Assembly (NCBI GenBank): GCA_963758945.1
Contig: CAVWXY010000001.1
Span: 200,922-264,921, forward strand
Direction: 5' to 3'
Source: VAZQ01 sp963758945
Lineage (GTDB): Bacteria; Pseudomonadota; Alphaproteobacteria; Rhizobiales; Xanthobacteraceae
Length of the DNA: 64,000 nt
Below are positions 9,312-18,184 of the stretch, one piece after another (the first letter of the stretch is position 1; each line of letters starts with the position of its first letter). The position numbers and the translations under genes are program-made. The notes below the pieces were generated by a model. That model worked only from the letters and a program-made list of their open reading frames with translations, ran no database searches and was not told the DNA's origin.

Positions 9312-10163
9312 ATGCTGATCCCCAGGCCGTTGACCGCATTGGCGGTGATGATTTTCGCCATCCTAGCGGGCGGGGGAGAAGCTTTGGCTGGGCTCGGGCA
9401 ACCGTCGCCGTGGCAGTTTGGGCTGCAGCAGGCCGCCACGCCGGTGATGGACCGCATCATTTGGTTCCACGATTTCCTGCTCTACATCATCACCGCCATT
9501 GCGGGTTTCGTTCTGGTATTGTTGATCGTCGTCATGGTGCGGTTCAATGCCCGCGCCAATCCGATTGCTTCCCGCACCACACACAATACGTTCATCGAGG
9601 TGGCATGGACGCTGATCCCCATCGCGATCCTGATGGTCATCGCGATACCGTCATTCAAGCTGCTGTTTCTCCAACTCAACATACCGGCCGCGGACCTCAC
9701 GGTAAAAGCCACCGGCAATCAATGGTATTGGAGCTACAGCTATCCGGATAACGGCCAGTTCCAGTTCGATTCGCTTATGCTCAAAGCCGACCAGCTTAAA
9801 CCCGGCCAGCCGCGACTGCTGGCGGTCGACAACGAAATGGTCGTGCCGGTGAACAAGACTGTGCGTGTGCTCACCACCGGGTCCGACGTCATCCATTCAT
9901 TCGCGGTGCCGTCATTCGGGATCAAGATCGATGCGGTGCCGGGACGCATCAACGAAACTTGGTTCAAGGCATCGCGGGAAGGTGTCTATTACGGCCAGTG
10001 CTCGGAACTCTGCGGCAAGGATCATGCATTCATGCCGATCGCAGTGCGTGTGGTGAGCGAGCAGGCCTTCACCGCCTGGATCGAGGATGCGAAGAAGAAG
10101 TACGCACGGGACGGAATTGCGCCGCCGACGAACGTCGCGGCGGTGCAGGCGACGACCCGATGA
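9312..10163 (+). CDS. ctaC: Cytochrome c oxidase subunit II
   Basis: A 283-residue subunit of the aa3-type terminal oxidase. It has a signal peptide, two membrane helices (about residues 45-75 and 95-115) and a periplasmic cupredoxin domain. The CuA site is complete: His in SDVIHSFAVPSFG and the cluster YGQCSELCGKDHAFM with both Cys, His and Met (near residues 226-240). The aromatic patch QWYWSYSYP receives electrons from cytochrome c. Start ATG at 9312, which gives a proper signal peptide; a longer in-frame extension to 8976 is not supported. First gene of the cox cluster, 52 bp before ctaD. Confidence 0.96.
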   Translation: MLIPRPLTALAVMIFAILAGGGEALAGLGQPSPWQFGLQQAATPVMDRIIWFHDFLLYIITAIAGFVLVLLIVVMVRFNARANPIASRTTHNTFIEVAWTLIPIAILMVIAIPSFKLLFLQLNIPAADLTVKATGNQWYWSYSYPDNGQFQFDSLMLKADQLKPGQPRLLAVDNEMVVPVNKTVRVLTTGSDVIHSFAVPSFGIKIDAVPGRINETWFKASREGVYYGQCSELCGKDHAFMPIAVRVVSEQAFTAWIEDAKKKYARDGIAPPTNVAAVQATTR

Positions 10164-10215
10164 TGGCGCTGCGGTGCGGGACGTGAGCGGACGATAACTG
10201 CGAAGGACTGAAATC

Positions 10216-11814
10216 ATGACGGCGATAGCTCACAGCGACGAGAACCACGCCCACCCGCACGGCTGGCGCCGCTATCTCTATTCGACCAATCACAAGGACA
10301 TCGGCACGATGTACCTCGTGTTCGCGCTCATGGGTGGACTGGTCGGGGGCGTGCTGTCGATCGGCATGCGTCTCGAACTGATGTATCCGGGACTGCAGTT
10401 CTTCCATGACGCGCATATGTTCAACGTGTTCACGACCGCGCACGGGCTGATCATGATCTTCTTCATGGTCATGCCCGCCATGATCGGCGGCTTCGGCAAT
10501 TGGATGGTACCATTGATGATCGGGGCGCCGGACATGGCGTTTCCGCGCATGAACAACATCTCGTTCTGGCTGCTGCCGGCATCGTTCACGCTGCTGGTCA
10601 TCTCGATGTTCGTGGAGGGCGAGCCCGGCGCTCCCGGCGTCGCCGCCGGATGGACCATCTATGCGCCGTTGTCGACCACCGGACATCCGGGGCCCGCCGT
10701 CGACTTCGCCATTCTCGCCCTGCACCTTGCCGGCGCCTCATCGATCCTCGGCGCGATCAACTTCATCACGACGATTTTCAACATGCGCGCGCCTGGCATG
10801 ACGATGCACAAGATGCCGCTGTTCGTCTGGTCGCAGCTGGTGACGGTGTTCTTGCTGCTGCTCGCGCTGCCGGTCCTGGCAGGCGCCATCACCATGCTAT
10901 TGACCGACCGCAATTTCGGCACGACGTTCTTCACGCCCGCCGGCGGCGGCGACCCGATCCTGTTCCAGCACCTGTTCTGGTTCTTCGGGCACCCCGAGGT
11001 GTACATCCTGATCGTGCCCGGATTCGGCATCGTCAGCCAGATCGTTGCGACGTTCTCGAAAAAGCCGGTGTTCGGTTATCTCGGGATGGCCTATGCGATG
11101 GTGGCAATCGGCGGCATCGGATTCGTCGTATGGGCGCACCACATGTACACGGTCGGAATGGCCACCGCGGTGCAGGCCTATTTCGTCGTCGCCACCATGG
11201 TGATCGCCGTGCCCACCGGAGTTAAGATTTTCTCCTGGATCGCCACCATGTGGGGCGGGTCGCTCGAGTTCAAGACGCCGATGCTTTGGGCGATCGGCTT
11301 CATCTTCCTGTTTACGATCGGCGGCGTGACCGGCGTGGTGCTGGCCAATGCCGGCATCGACCGTTCGCTGCAGGATACCTATTACGTGGTGGCGCACTTC
11401 CACTACGTACTCTCGCTCGGCGCGGTCTTCACCATTTTCGCCGGTTGGTACTACTGGTTTCCGAAGATGAGCGGCTACATGTACTCGGAGACGATCGGGA
11501 AGCTGCACTTCTGGCTCACGTTCATTGGCGTCAACATCGTGTTCTTCCCGCAACACTTCCTCGGCCTCGCCGGCATGCCGCGGCGCATCGCCGACTACCC
11601 CGATGCGTTCGCCGGATGGAACCTGGTCTCTTCGCTCGGATCCTACCTCTCAGGACTTGGCGCGCTGGTGTTCTTCTTCGGTGTCGCCCATGCCTTCATG
11701 CGCAAGGTGAAGGCGGCGGACAATCCGTGGGGCGCCGGCGCGACCACCCTCGAATGGACGCTGCCTTCGCCGCCGCCATTCCACCAGTACAACGAGCTGC
11801 CGCTGATCAAGTGA
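10216..11814 (+). CDS. ctaD: Cytochrome c oxidase subunit I
   Basis: The 532-residue catalytic subunit that reduces O2 to water and pumps protons. It has about 12 membrane helices; the low-spin haem ligands (TAHGLIM, HFHYVLS), the CuB/His-Tyr region WFFGHPEVYILIVPGFG and the following HHMYTVG His pair are all present. The GHPEVYI Glu belongs to the D-channel. Length is normal for the aa3 family. Start at 10216 with AAGGA a few bases upstream. Lies 52 bp after ctaC; part of the same transcript by spacing. Confidence 0.97.
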   Translation: MTAIAHSDENHAHPHGWRRYLYSTNHKDIGTMYLVFALMGGLVGGVLSIGMRLELMYPGLQFFHDAHMFNVFTTAHGLIMIFFMVMPAMIGGFGNWMVPLMIGAPDMAFPRMNNISFWLLPASFTLLVISMFVEGEPGAPGVAAGWTIYAPLSTTGHPGPAVDFAILALHLAGASSILGAINFITTIFNMRAPGMTMHKMPLFVWSQLVTVFLLLLALPVLAGAITMLLTDRNFGTTFFTPAGGGDPILFQHLFWFFGHPEVYILIVPGFGIVSQIVATFSKKPVFGYLGMAYAMVAIGGIGFVVWAHHMYTVGMATAVQAYFVVATMVIAVPTGVKIFSWIATMWGGSLEFKTPMLWAIGFIFLFTIGGVTGVVLANAGIDRSLQDTYYVVAHFHYVLSLGAVFTIFAGWYYWFPKMSGYMYSETIGKLHFWLTFIGVNIVFFPQHFLGLAGMPRRIADYPDAFAGWNLVSSLGSYLSGLGALVFFFGVAHAFMRKVKAADNPWGAGATTLEWTLPSPPPFHQYNELPLIK

Positions 11815-11884
11815 TCGGCGCGGCAATCATCGGCCGCAGGTTGGCGTCTATGAACAGATTATCCGGCAGTTGAGCGTGGGATCG

Positions 11885-12844
11885 ATGTCACTGGTCGGCG
11901 AAGGCGTGGAATTCGCGACGGGCGGCGCAACCTCGCCCCGCTCCGAGCCCAGTATCGCCAGCGTGGGCGATTACCTGTCGCTGATGAAGCCGCGCGTCAT
12001 GTCGCTCGTCGTCTTCACCGCCTTTGTGGGCCTCATGATAGCGCCGGCCCACATCCATCCGGTGATCGGTTTCACCGCGCTCCTGTGCATCGCGGTCGGC
12101 GCCGGCGCCGCGGGCGCGCTCAACATGTGGTACGACGCCGACATCGACGCGGTGATGACACGCACCTCGAGCCGGCCCATTCCGCGCGGTCGCGTCGCGC
12201 CGGGCGAGGCACTCGCCTTCGGCATGGTGCTGGCCGCTTTCGCGGTGGGCGTGCTCGGTCTGCTCGTGAGCTGGGTCGCAGCGGCGCTGCTCGCGTTCAC
12301 GATCTTCTTTTACGTCGGGATCTATACCGCTTGGCTCAAGCGCTCGACGCCACAGAACATCGTCATCGGCGGCGCCGCGGGTGCGTTTCCTCCCGTGATC
12401 GGCTGGGTGGCGACGACCGGGAGTATCTCGGTCGAGCCTTGCCTGCTCTTCCTCATCATTTTCCTCTGGACGCCACCGCATTTCTGGTCGCTGTCGCTCA
12501 CTCGCGCGGACGATTATGCCCGTGCCCGCATCCCGATGCTGCCGGTGGTTGCCGGCGCGCAGGAGACGCGACGCCAGATTCTGCTCTATGCCTCGGTGCT
12601 CGTGCCGGTCGGAGCGGCGCCGTGGTTTCTCGGTTACGCACAAGGGATCTACGGGGCTACGGCCATCTTGGCCGGCGCCTTGATGGTCGCGTTCGCTTGG
12701 CGCGTGTGCGTCGAGCAAGAGGCTGAGCGCGCCGAGCGTGCGGCGCATCGCCTGTTCGCTTTCTCCATCATTTATCTGTTTGCCCTGTTTGCGGTCCTGT
12801 TGATCGAAACCGGACTGGGTGGATTCATCGGTGGCACAGTCTGA
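11885..12844 (+). CDS. ctaB: Protoheme IX farnesyltransferase (heme O synthase)
   Basis: A 319-residue UbiA-type prenyltransferase of the inner membrane that adds a farnesyl tail to haem b, giving haem O for the oxidase. The Asp-rich motif NMWYDADIDAVMTRTSSRP and the second loop LTRADDYARARIPMLPVV are the expected Mg-diphosphate and haem-binding motifs, and about nine membrane helices follow. I take ATG 11885; TTG 11870 and GTG 11876 are alternatives that add a few residues. It overlaps no gene and is 70 bp after ctaD. The haem A synthase ctaA is not in the window. Confidence 0.94.
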   Translation: MSLVGEGVEFATGGATSPRSEPSIASVGDYLSLMKPRVMSLVVFTAFVGLMIAPAHIHPVIGFTALLCIAVGAGAAGALNMWYDADIDAVMTRTSSRPIPRGRVAPGEALAFGMVLAAFAVGVLGLLVSWVAAALLAFTIFFYVGIYTAWLKRSTPQNIVIGGAAGAFPPVIGWVATTGSISVEPCLLFLIIFLWTPPHFWSLSLTRADDYARARIPMLPVVAGAQETRRQILLYASVLVPVGAAPWFLGYAQGIYGATAILAGALMVAFAWRVCVEQEAERAERAAHRLFAFSIIYLFALFAVLLIETGLGGFIGGTV

Positions 12845-12860
12845 GGACGCTGGTGGGGAC

Positions 12861-13019
12861 ATGGGCGAACAGCGGCCGAGTATCGTTCTCAGCGAGGAGC
12901 AGAGACGCCGTCGTCGCGCGCGATCGATTGCGATTGCACTCGCCCTCGGCGCCCTTGTCATCCTGTTCTACATTGTCACCCTGGTGAAGGGACCAGGGGT
13001 ATTGAACCGCCCGTTGTGA
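12861..13019 (+). CDS. Small single-helix membrane protein of the cox cluster (CoxF-like)
   Basis: A 52-residue protein with a charged, Arg-rich N-terminal segment (EEQRRRRRARS) followed by one membrane helix and a short tail ending GVLNRPL. Similar small genes occupy this place between ctaB and ctaG in related bacteria and are called coxF; their role in oxidase assembly is not established. The ATG at 12861 is preferred by likeness to those proteins; GTG codons at 12819 and 12831 in the same frame would extend it over the end of ctaB. Its stop overlaps the GTG start of ctaG, suggesting translational coupling. Confidence 0.7.
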   Translation: MGEQRPSIVLSEEQRRRRRARSIAIALALGALVILFYIVTLVKGPGVLNRPL

Positions 13020-13624
13020 TCAAGATGAACGCTCCGAACCCCTCCACGCAAAAGCGTCGCGATTACATGATAGCGGCCGCGTGCGGTGTATTCGTTGCCG
13101 CCATGGTGGGCGCGGCCTATGCCGCGGTGCCGCTCTACAACTGGTTCTGTCGCACGACCGGCTTCGGCGGCACCACCCAGGTGGCCATCGCGGCGCCGTC
13201 TCACGTTCTCGATCGCAAGCTGACGGTGCGCTTTGATGCCAATGTCCTCGGCGGGCTGCCTTGGCGCTTCGAGCCCGAGCAGACGTCGATCGAGGTGAAA
13301 CTCGGTCAGGTGGTGACGGTCGGTTACAGGGTCGTCAACGAATCGGCCCGCGCGACAGTGGGGATTGCATCCTACAATGTCTCGCCGCCAACGGTGGGAT
13401 CCTATTTCTCCAAGATCAACTGCTTCTGCTTCACCGACCAGCGGCTGAAGGCGGGCGAGAAGCGCGTTATGACGGTCGTCTTCTTCGTTGACCCCGCGCT
13501 AGCGAAGGATTCGGAACAGGACGGTCTCAACACCATCACGCTGTCCTACACCATGTATCCGGAGCGCCAGCCGGAAGTGCCGCGGGTGGAGAATGGTGCC
13601 GTGCCCGCGCCCGGACGCAGTTGA
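13016..13624 (+). CDS. ctaG: Cytochrome c oxidase assembly protein CtaG/Cox11
   Basis: A 202-residue copper chaperone that delivers Cu to the CuB site of subunit I. It has one N-terminal membrane anchor and a periplasmic beta-sandwich domain. The copper-binding CFCF motif in KINCFCFTDQ is present, as are the conserved AAVPLYNWFC region and the YTMYPE end. GTG at 13016 overlaps the stop of the preceding small gene; ATG at 13025 is an alternative start. Its place between ctaB and ctaE is standard. Confidence 0.94.
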   Translation: MIKMNAPNPSTQKRRDYMIAAACGVFVAAMVGAAYAAVPLYNWFCRTTGFGGTTQVAIAAPSHVLDRKLTVRFDANVLGGLPWRFEPEQTSIEVKLGQVVTVGYRVVNESARATVGIASYNVSPPTVGSYFSKINCFCFTDQRLKAGEKRVMTVVFFVDPALAKDSEQDGLNTITLSYTMYPERQPEVPRVENGAVPAPGRS

Positions 13625-13679
13625 CCGAAAACAGCAGCGAACGGCGCAGGCGCCGCCAGCGAGGAGACGGAGAAAGTCA

Positions 13680-14543
13680 ATGGCCGACGCGCACGCCAAG
13701 CCGCATCATGACTACCACCTGGTCGAGCCGAGTCCATGGCCGGCGCTCGGCGCGGTTTCCGCATTCATCGCGGCGGTCGGCGGCATTGCATGGATGCACC
13801 ACATGTTCGCGGCCGCGCCGTATGTCTTCGGGGTCGGCGTGATCGGCATCGCCTATACGATGATCGGCTGGTGGACCGACGTTGCGCGTGAGGCAACATT
13901 TGAAGGATACCACACCCGGGTAGTGCAGATCTCGCATCGTTACGGGATGATCCTGTTCATAGCATCCGAAGTGATGTTCTTCGTGGCCTGGTTCTGGGCG
14001 TATTTCGACAGCGCACTGTTCCCGGCCGACGTGCAGCAGATCGCGCGCGACGAGCTGTTCGGTGGGGTGTGGCCTCCAAAGGGGATTGAGACCTTCGACC
14101 CTTGGCACCTGCCGCTCTTGAACACGCTTATCTTGCTCACGTCTGGCACGACAGTGACGTGGGCCCACCACGCGCTTCTCGAGAACGACCGGCAAGGGCT
14201 CAAATGGGGCCTGATCCTGACGATTGCACTGGGTCTCGCTTTCACCTGCGTACAAGCTTACGAATACAGCCACGCGGCGTTCAATTTCAGTGGCAACGTC
14301 TATGGCGCCACCTTTTTCATGGCCACGGGCTTCCACGGCGCGCATGTGATTATCGGATCGACGTTCTTGATCGTGTGCCTGATCCGGGCGTATCTCGGTC
14401 ACTTCACGCCGACACAGCATCTGGGTTTCGAGTTCGCCGCCTGGTACTGGCATTTCGTCGACGTGGTGTGGATCTTCCTGTTCTCGTGCATCTATGTTTG
14501 GGGGGCCGGCGGCGAGAGCGCAGCACATGCTGCCGGCCATTAG
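13680..14543 (+). CDS. ctaE: Cytochrome c oxidase subunit III
   Basis: A 287-residue membrane subunit with seven helices that stabilises the oxidase core and its proton uptake path. Typical signatures are HDYHLVEPSPWP at the N-terminus, SEVMFFVAWFWAYF, ATGFHGAHVIIG and the ending FEFAAWYWHFVDVVWIFLF. The ATG at 13680 follows a GGAG about ten bases upstream. In most relatives the DUF983 gene follows at once; here about 0.9 kb with a decayed gene intervenes. Confidence 0.96.
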   Translation: MADAHAKPHHDYHLVEPSPWPALGAVSAFIAAVGGIAWMHHMFAAAPYVFGVGVIGIAYTMIGWWTDVAREATFEGYHTRVVQISHRYGMILFIASEVMFFVAWFWAYFDSALFPADVQQIARDELFGGVWPPKGIETFDPWHLPLLNTLILLTSGTTVTWAHHALLENDRQGLKWGLILTIALGLAFTCVQAYEYSHAAFNFSGNVYGATFFMATGFHGAHVIIGSTFLIVCLIRAYLGHFTPTQHLGFEFAAWYWHFVDVVWIFLFSCIYVWGAGGESAAHAAGH

Positions 14544-14707
14544 AAAGCCTCGGCGCCGACGCGGCCTTCGGCTGATCGGCATAGCGGCGCGTTGAGACGC
14601 GAAGCAGCAGCGGGCTCGGCATCCGACCTCGCGGGATCTTGGCAAGCACGTGAACCACGCGTCCTGCTTCATCGCCGAGTGGTGAGAATTCTTGTGAACG
14701 CCGCAAT

Positions 14708-15350
14708 GCTCGGCGCCCCTATGTCGAGGCCGCAGGAACGAGATCACAGGTCGTCGGCTCCCATTTGCTGGCGATCGGCCGGCGGCCGAACACGGACGAT
14801 CTCGGCCTCGACCAGGCCGGCATTGCCACGGGCCCGCACGGCTATATCCAGGTCGACGATCAGTTGCATGCAAACGTACCCGGCATCTGGGCCTGGGGGA
14901 TCGGCCGTGGCGCCTTCGCTCACACCTCCTACAACGATTTCGAAATCGTGGCGGCAAATCTTGTCGACAACGACCAGCGGCGAGTTACCGATCGCATCAC
15001 CGCGTATGCGCTCTACACCGAGCCGCCGCTCGGCCGCGCCGGCATGGCGGAGGCGGAAGTTCGCAAGACCGGCCGGCCGGCGCTGATCGCGACCGTCGCC
15101 ATGGAGGACGTGAGCCGGCCTATGAGAAAGGCGAGACTAAAGGTTTCATGAAGATACTGGTCGATAAGCAGAGCAGCCGATCGTGGATGTCTCCCTGTTG
15201 GGCGTTTCGGGTGACGAGGTCATTCACAGCACTCTCGACGTCATATACGCCAGAGCGCCATCGACGGTGCTGAGGCGGGCGATACACATCTGCCCGACTG
15301 TCTCGGAATTCATCCCGACCATGCTTGACGACCTTGCGCCGTTGCAGTGA
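14708..15350 (+). pseudogene. Decayed flavin disulfide oxidoreductase (mercuric reductase-like), C-terminal half
   Basis: Pieces of a class I pyridine nucleotide-disulfide oxidoreductase can be read in successive frames. From about 14715 one frame gives SHLLAIGRRPNTDDLGLDQAG and VPGIWAWG, the end of the FAD domain, through the dimerisation domain to MEDVSR near 15117. There the frame shifts (one base missing) to YEKGETKGFMKILVD, and after about 15175 another frame gives LLGVSGDEVIHSTLDVIYA, then IHICPTVSEFIPTML to a stop at 15350. The N-terminal FAD/redox-active Cys part is not found upstream. It lies inside the oxidase cluster. I infer a relic rather than a working gene. Confidence 0.85.
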
Positions 15351-15451
15351 CCGTCGGGGGCAGCGGCGATATGAATTCGCTTCCAGGGCTTGAGAATCGT
15401 GCAGCAAGACGCCATCTCGCAGTCGGTGCCTTCGCGAATTAGGTTTGGACG

Positions 15452-15835
15452 GTGGCCGAGCCATATACTCCACCTTCGCCGGTCGTAGCCGGGCTCCGTG
15501 GCCGCTGTCCGCGCTGCGGCAGGGGCCGGCTATTTCAAGGGTTTCTCACTCTGCGTCCACGCTGCGAGTATTGCGGGCTTGATTTTTCGTTCGTGGATTC
15601 CGCCGACGGGCCGGCGTTTTTCATCATGTTCTTTTCCGGGTTTATCGTCGCTGGCTCGGCCTTGGCGGTGGAAATTCTCTATGCACCGCCATATTGGGTA
15701 CACGCGGTGCTGTGGATACCGCTGATCCTGCTCACAACGCTGTTGCCGTTGCGCCCGGTCAAGGGCCTCCTTATCGCGCTGCAGTACTACCACAAGGCTG
15801 CGGAGAGTCGCTTTACTGGGGGCGACACCCCGTGA
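15452..15835 (+). CDS. DUF983 membrane protein of the cox cluster
   Basis: A 127-residue protein with two CxxC pairs at the N-terminus (RCPRCGRGRLF and RCEYCG), then two membrane helices. This is DUF983, a family that usually sits between ctaE and surf1 and is thought to help oxidase assembly; its exact action is unknown. It starts with GTG at 15452; I see no better start. Its stop overlaps the GTG of surf1 (GTGA), indicating coupling. Confidence 0.88.
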   Translation: MAEPYTPPSPVVAGLRGRCPRCGRGRLFQGFLTLRPRCEYCGLDFSFVDSADGPAFFIMFFSGFIVAGSALAVEILYAPPYWVHAVLWIPLILLTTLLPLRPVKGLLIALQYYHKAAESRFTGGDTP

Positions 15836-16593
15836 AGGTTGCGCCGGCGCGGCGCTGGCGAGCCGGGCTCGCTATCCCACTCGTGTTCGCGCTCGCGGCA
15901 TTTGTCAGCTTCATTGCGCTCGGCACTTGGCAACTCCAACGCAAGACATGGAAGGAAGCGCTCATCGCCACACTCGAGAGGCGCCTTGCCGCGCCTCCAG
16001 TCGATCTGCCACCGCGCGAACGCTGGGTGCAACTCGATTCGGCAGAGGACGAGTTCCGGCACGTGAAATTCTCCGCTACGTTCATTCCCGGTGCTGAAGC
16101 GCTTGTCTACACCAGCGGTTCGGCCTTTCGCAGGGATGTGTCGGGACCCGGCTACTGGGTGCTCGCGCCCGGTCGTCTGCCGGCCGGTGGCGTCGTTGTC
16201 GTCAATCGGGGCTTCGTACCCGAGGGACGGCAGGATCCGGGAACGCATGCTGGCGGCCCGACGACCGGTAAGGCCGAGTTGGTTGGAGTGATGCGCTGGC
16301 CTGAGCCGCGCGGGACCTTCTCGCCGAAGGATGAACCGGCGCGCAACCTATGGTTCGTGCGCGATCCGGCCCGGATCGCATCCGCCAAGGGCTGGGGCGA
16401 TGTCGCGCCGTTCTACGTCGAGTTGGAAAGTCCGCAGCCGCCCGGCGGGCTCCCGCGGGCGGGGGCGCTGAAGGTGAATTTGCGCAACGAACACCTGCAG
16501 TACGCAATCACCTGGTATGGGCTCGCATTGGTTGTGGTCGTGATGTTCGCGTTGTGGTTTCGTGCCCGCCGTCGAGCCACGCACCTGGCATGA
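15832..16593 (+). CDS. SURF1 family oxidase assembly protein
   Basis: A 253-residue inner-membrane protein with a helix near each end and a periplasmic domain between. SURF1 proteins take part in haem A insertion into subunit I. The first helix and the GTWQLQRKTWKEALI motif, the central VVVNRGFVPEGRQDP and the final NEHLQYAITWYGLA are family hallmarks. GTG at 15832 overlaps the DUF983 stop. It closes the oxidase part of the cluster. Confidence 0.93.
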   Translation: MKVAPARRWRAGLAIPLVFALAAFVSFIALGTWQLQRKTWKEALIATLERRLAAPPVDLPPRERWVQLDSAEDEFRHVKFSATFIPGAEALVYTSGSAFRRDVSGPGYWVLAPGRLPAGGVVVVNRGFVPEGRQDPGTHAGGPTTGKAELVGVMRWPEPRGTFSPKDEPARNLWFVRDPARIASAKGWGDVAPFYVELESPQPPGGLPRAGALKVNLRNEHLQYAITWYGLALVVVVMFALWFRARRRATHLA

Positions 16594-16768
16594 TCCGCGT
16601 GGCGAGCTTCCTTGTGCAAGCTGCGCCGTGCCACTATGTTGCAGGCCGTTGCCGCTCGGCATCTCCGCCGGGAAGGGTTAGTGAATTCAGTAGGTTATGT
16701 GGCCAGGTCCGTTGGCGCACAACGCCCCGACGCAGCGGCGGCGTAACCTCATTAGGAGCGCCAGGTCA

Positions 16769-18184
16769 GTGCGATATGTCTCCACCAGAGGGGAGGTGCC
16801 GCCCCTCGGTTTCGTCGACGTCGCGCTGGCGGGCCTTGCCCGCGACGGCGGTCTCTATGTTCCGGCGGCTTGGCCGCGGCTCGATGTGGAGACGATCGCG
16901 AGCTTCGCCGGCCGGCCCTATGCGGAAGTCGCGGTCGACGTTATGCGTCCATTCGTTGGCGACGCCATTTCGGATCATGACCTGAGCCGCCTGACCCGAG
17001 AGACTTACGGCAATTTCCACCACCCCGCCGTCACACCGCTCATGCAGGTGGGGACAAACGATTTCATCCTCGAGCTGTTTCACGGACCGACGCTCGCGTT
17101 CAAGGATCTGGCAATGCAGTTCCTTGCGCAGCTGATGGACCACGCGCTTGCCGCGCGCGGAGAGCGTGCCACGATCGTGGTCGCGACTTCGGGGGACACC
17201 GGGGGCGCCGCGATCGAGGCGTTTCGTGGCCGAGCCCGTGTCGACCTCTTCGTGCTCTTTCCGCGTGGTCGCGTTTCCGACGTGCAGCGGCAGATGATGA
17301 CGACCGCGCTGGAGGAAAATGTCCACGCTTTGGCGATCGAAGGTACATTCGATGATTGCCAGGCAATCGTGAAGGGAATGTTCAACCATCACGGCTTTCG
17401 CGATCAGGCCCGGCTCGCGGGCGTGAATTCCATCAACTGGGCACGTATTGTCGCGCAGGCGGTTTATTATTTCACCGCCGCCGTCGTGCTCGGCTCGCCG
17501 CGGCGCAAGGTCGCATTCACCGTGCCGACGGGCAATTTCGGCGACATCTATGCAGGCTATGTTGCCCTCCGCCTGGGCCTGCCCATCGACCGTCTAGTAA
17601 TCGCCACCAACGTCAATGACATCCTCGTCCGCACGATTGCGACCGGCAGCTATGATCTGCGCGAGGTCGTAGCCACATCCTCGCCATCCATGGACATCCA
17701 GGTGGCGTCGAACTTCGAGCGGCTGATGTTCGAGATCCATGATCGCGATGCGGCCGTAGTGCGCGCACTAATGGCTTCGCTCGCCCAGTCCGGCCAATTC
17801 ACACTTTCGGCGCGCGCGCTCATGGAGGTACGCGCCGTATTTTCCGCCGACCGCGCGGACGAGGACGAGACCGCAGCGACCATCCGCACCACGCTGCGGG
17901 AAACCGGGCACGTCATCGATCCGCACACCGCCGTGGGCGTTGCCGTCGCCGAGAAGGAAAGCCGCGATCCATCGGTCCCGATGGTCGTACTCGGCACCGC
18001 CCATCCGGCCAAGTTCCCCGATGCCGTTGAGGCAGCCTGCGGCGTACGGCCGCCGCTTCCCGAATGGCTCGCCGACCTCGCCCAACGACCGGAGCGCGTC
18101 ACTACGCTGCCGGTCGATCAGATCGCGGTCGAGCGTCATATCCTATCTGTCAGTCGCGCCGCGCACGAAGGAGCTGCCGCATGA
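16769..18184 (+). CDS. thrC: Threonine synthase
   Basis: A 471-residue PLP enzyme that converts O-phosphohomoserine to threonine in the cytoplasm. It begins MRYVSTRGEVPPLGF as in relatives, carries the PLP-lysine region GPTLAFKDLAMQF, the phosphate-binding ATSGDTGGAAIEAF and the VPTGNFGDIYAGY motif. GTG at 16769 is chosen: it matches the conserved N-terminus, and AGGAG lies 10 bases upstream; the frame is open to 16697. Its TGA overlaps the ATG of the M16 peptidase gene, so the two are coupled, an order common in Hyphomicrobiales. Confidence 0.95.
   Translation: MRYVSTRGEVPPLGFVDVALAGLARDGGLYVPAAWPRLDVETIASFAGRPYAEVAVDVMRPFVGDAISDHDLSRLTRETYGNFHHPAVTPLMQVGTNDFILELFHGPTLAFKDLAMQFLAQLMDHALAARGERATIVVATSGDTGGAAIEAFRGRARVDLFVLFPRGRVSDVQRQMMTTALEENVHALAIEGTFDDCQAIVKGMFNHHGFRDQARLAGVNSINWARIVAQAVYYFTAAVVLGSPRRKVAFTVPTGNFGDIYAGYVALRLGLPIDRLVIATNVNDILVRTIATGSYDLREVVATSSPSMDIQVASNFERLMFEIHDRDAAVVRALMASLAQSGQFTLSARALMEVRAVFSADRADEDETAATIRTTLRETGHVIDPHTAVGVAVAEKESRDPSVPMVVLGTAHPAKFPDAVEAACGVRPPLPEWLADLAQRPERVTTLPVDQIAVERHILSVSRAAHEGAAA

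Noticed and set aside
13677..14957. 426-codon minus-strand frame across ctaE
   Set aside because: Antisense shadow; Arg/His-rich, no start signal, covers a conserved oxidase gene.
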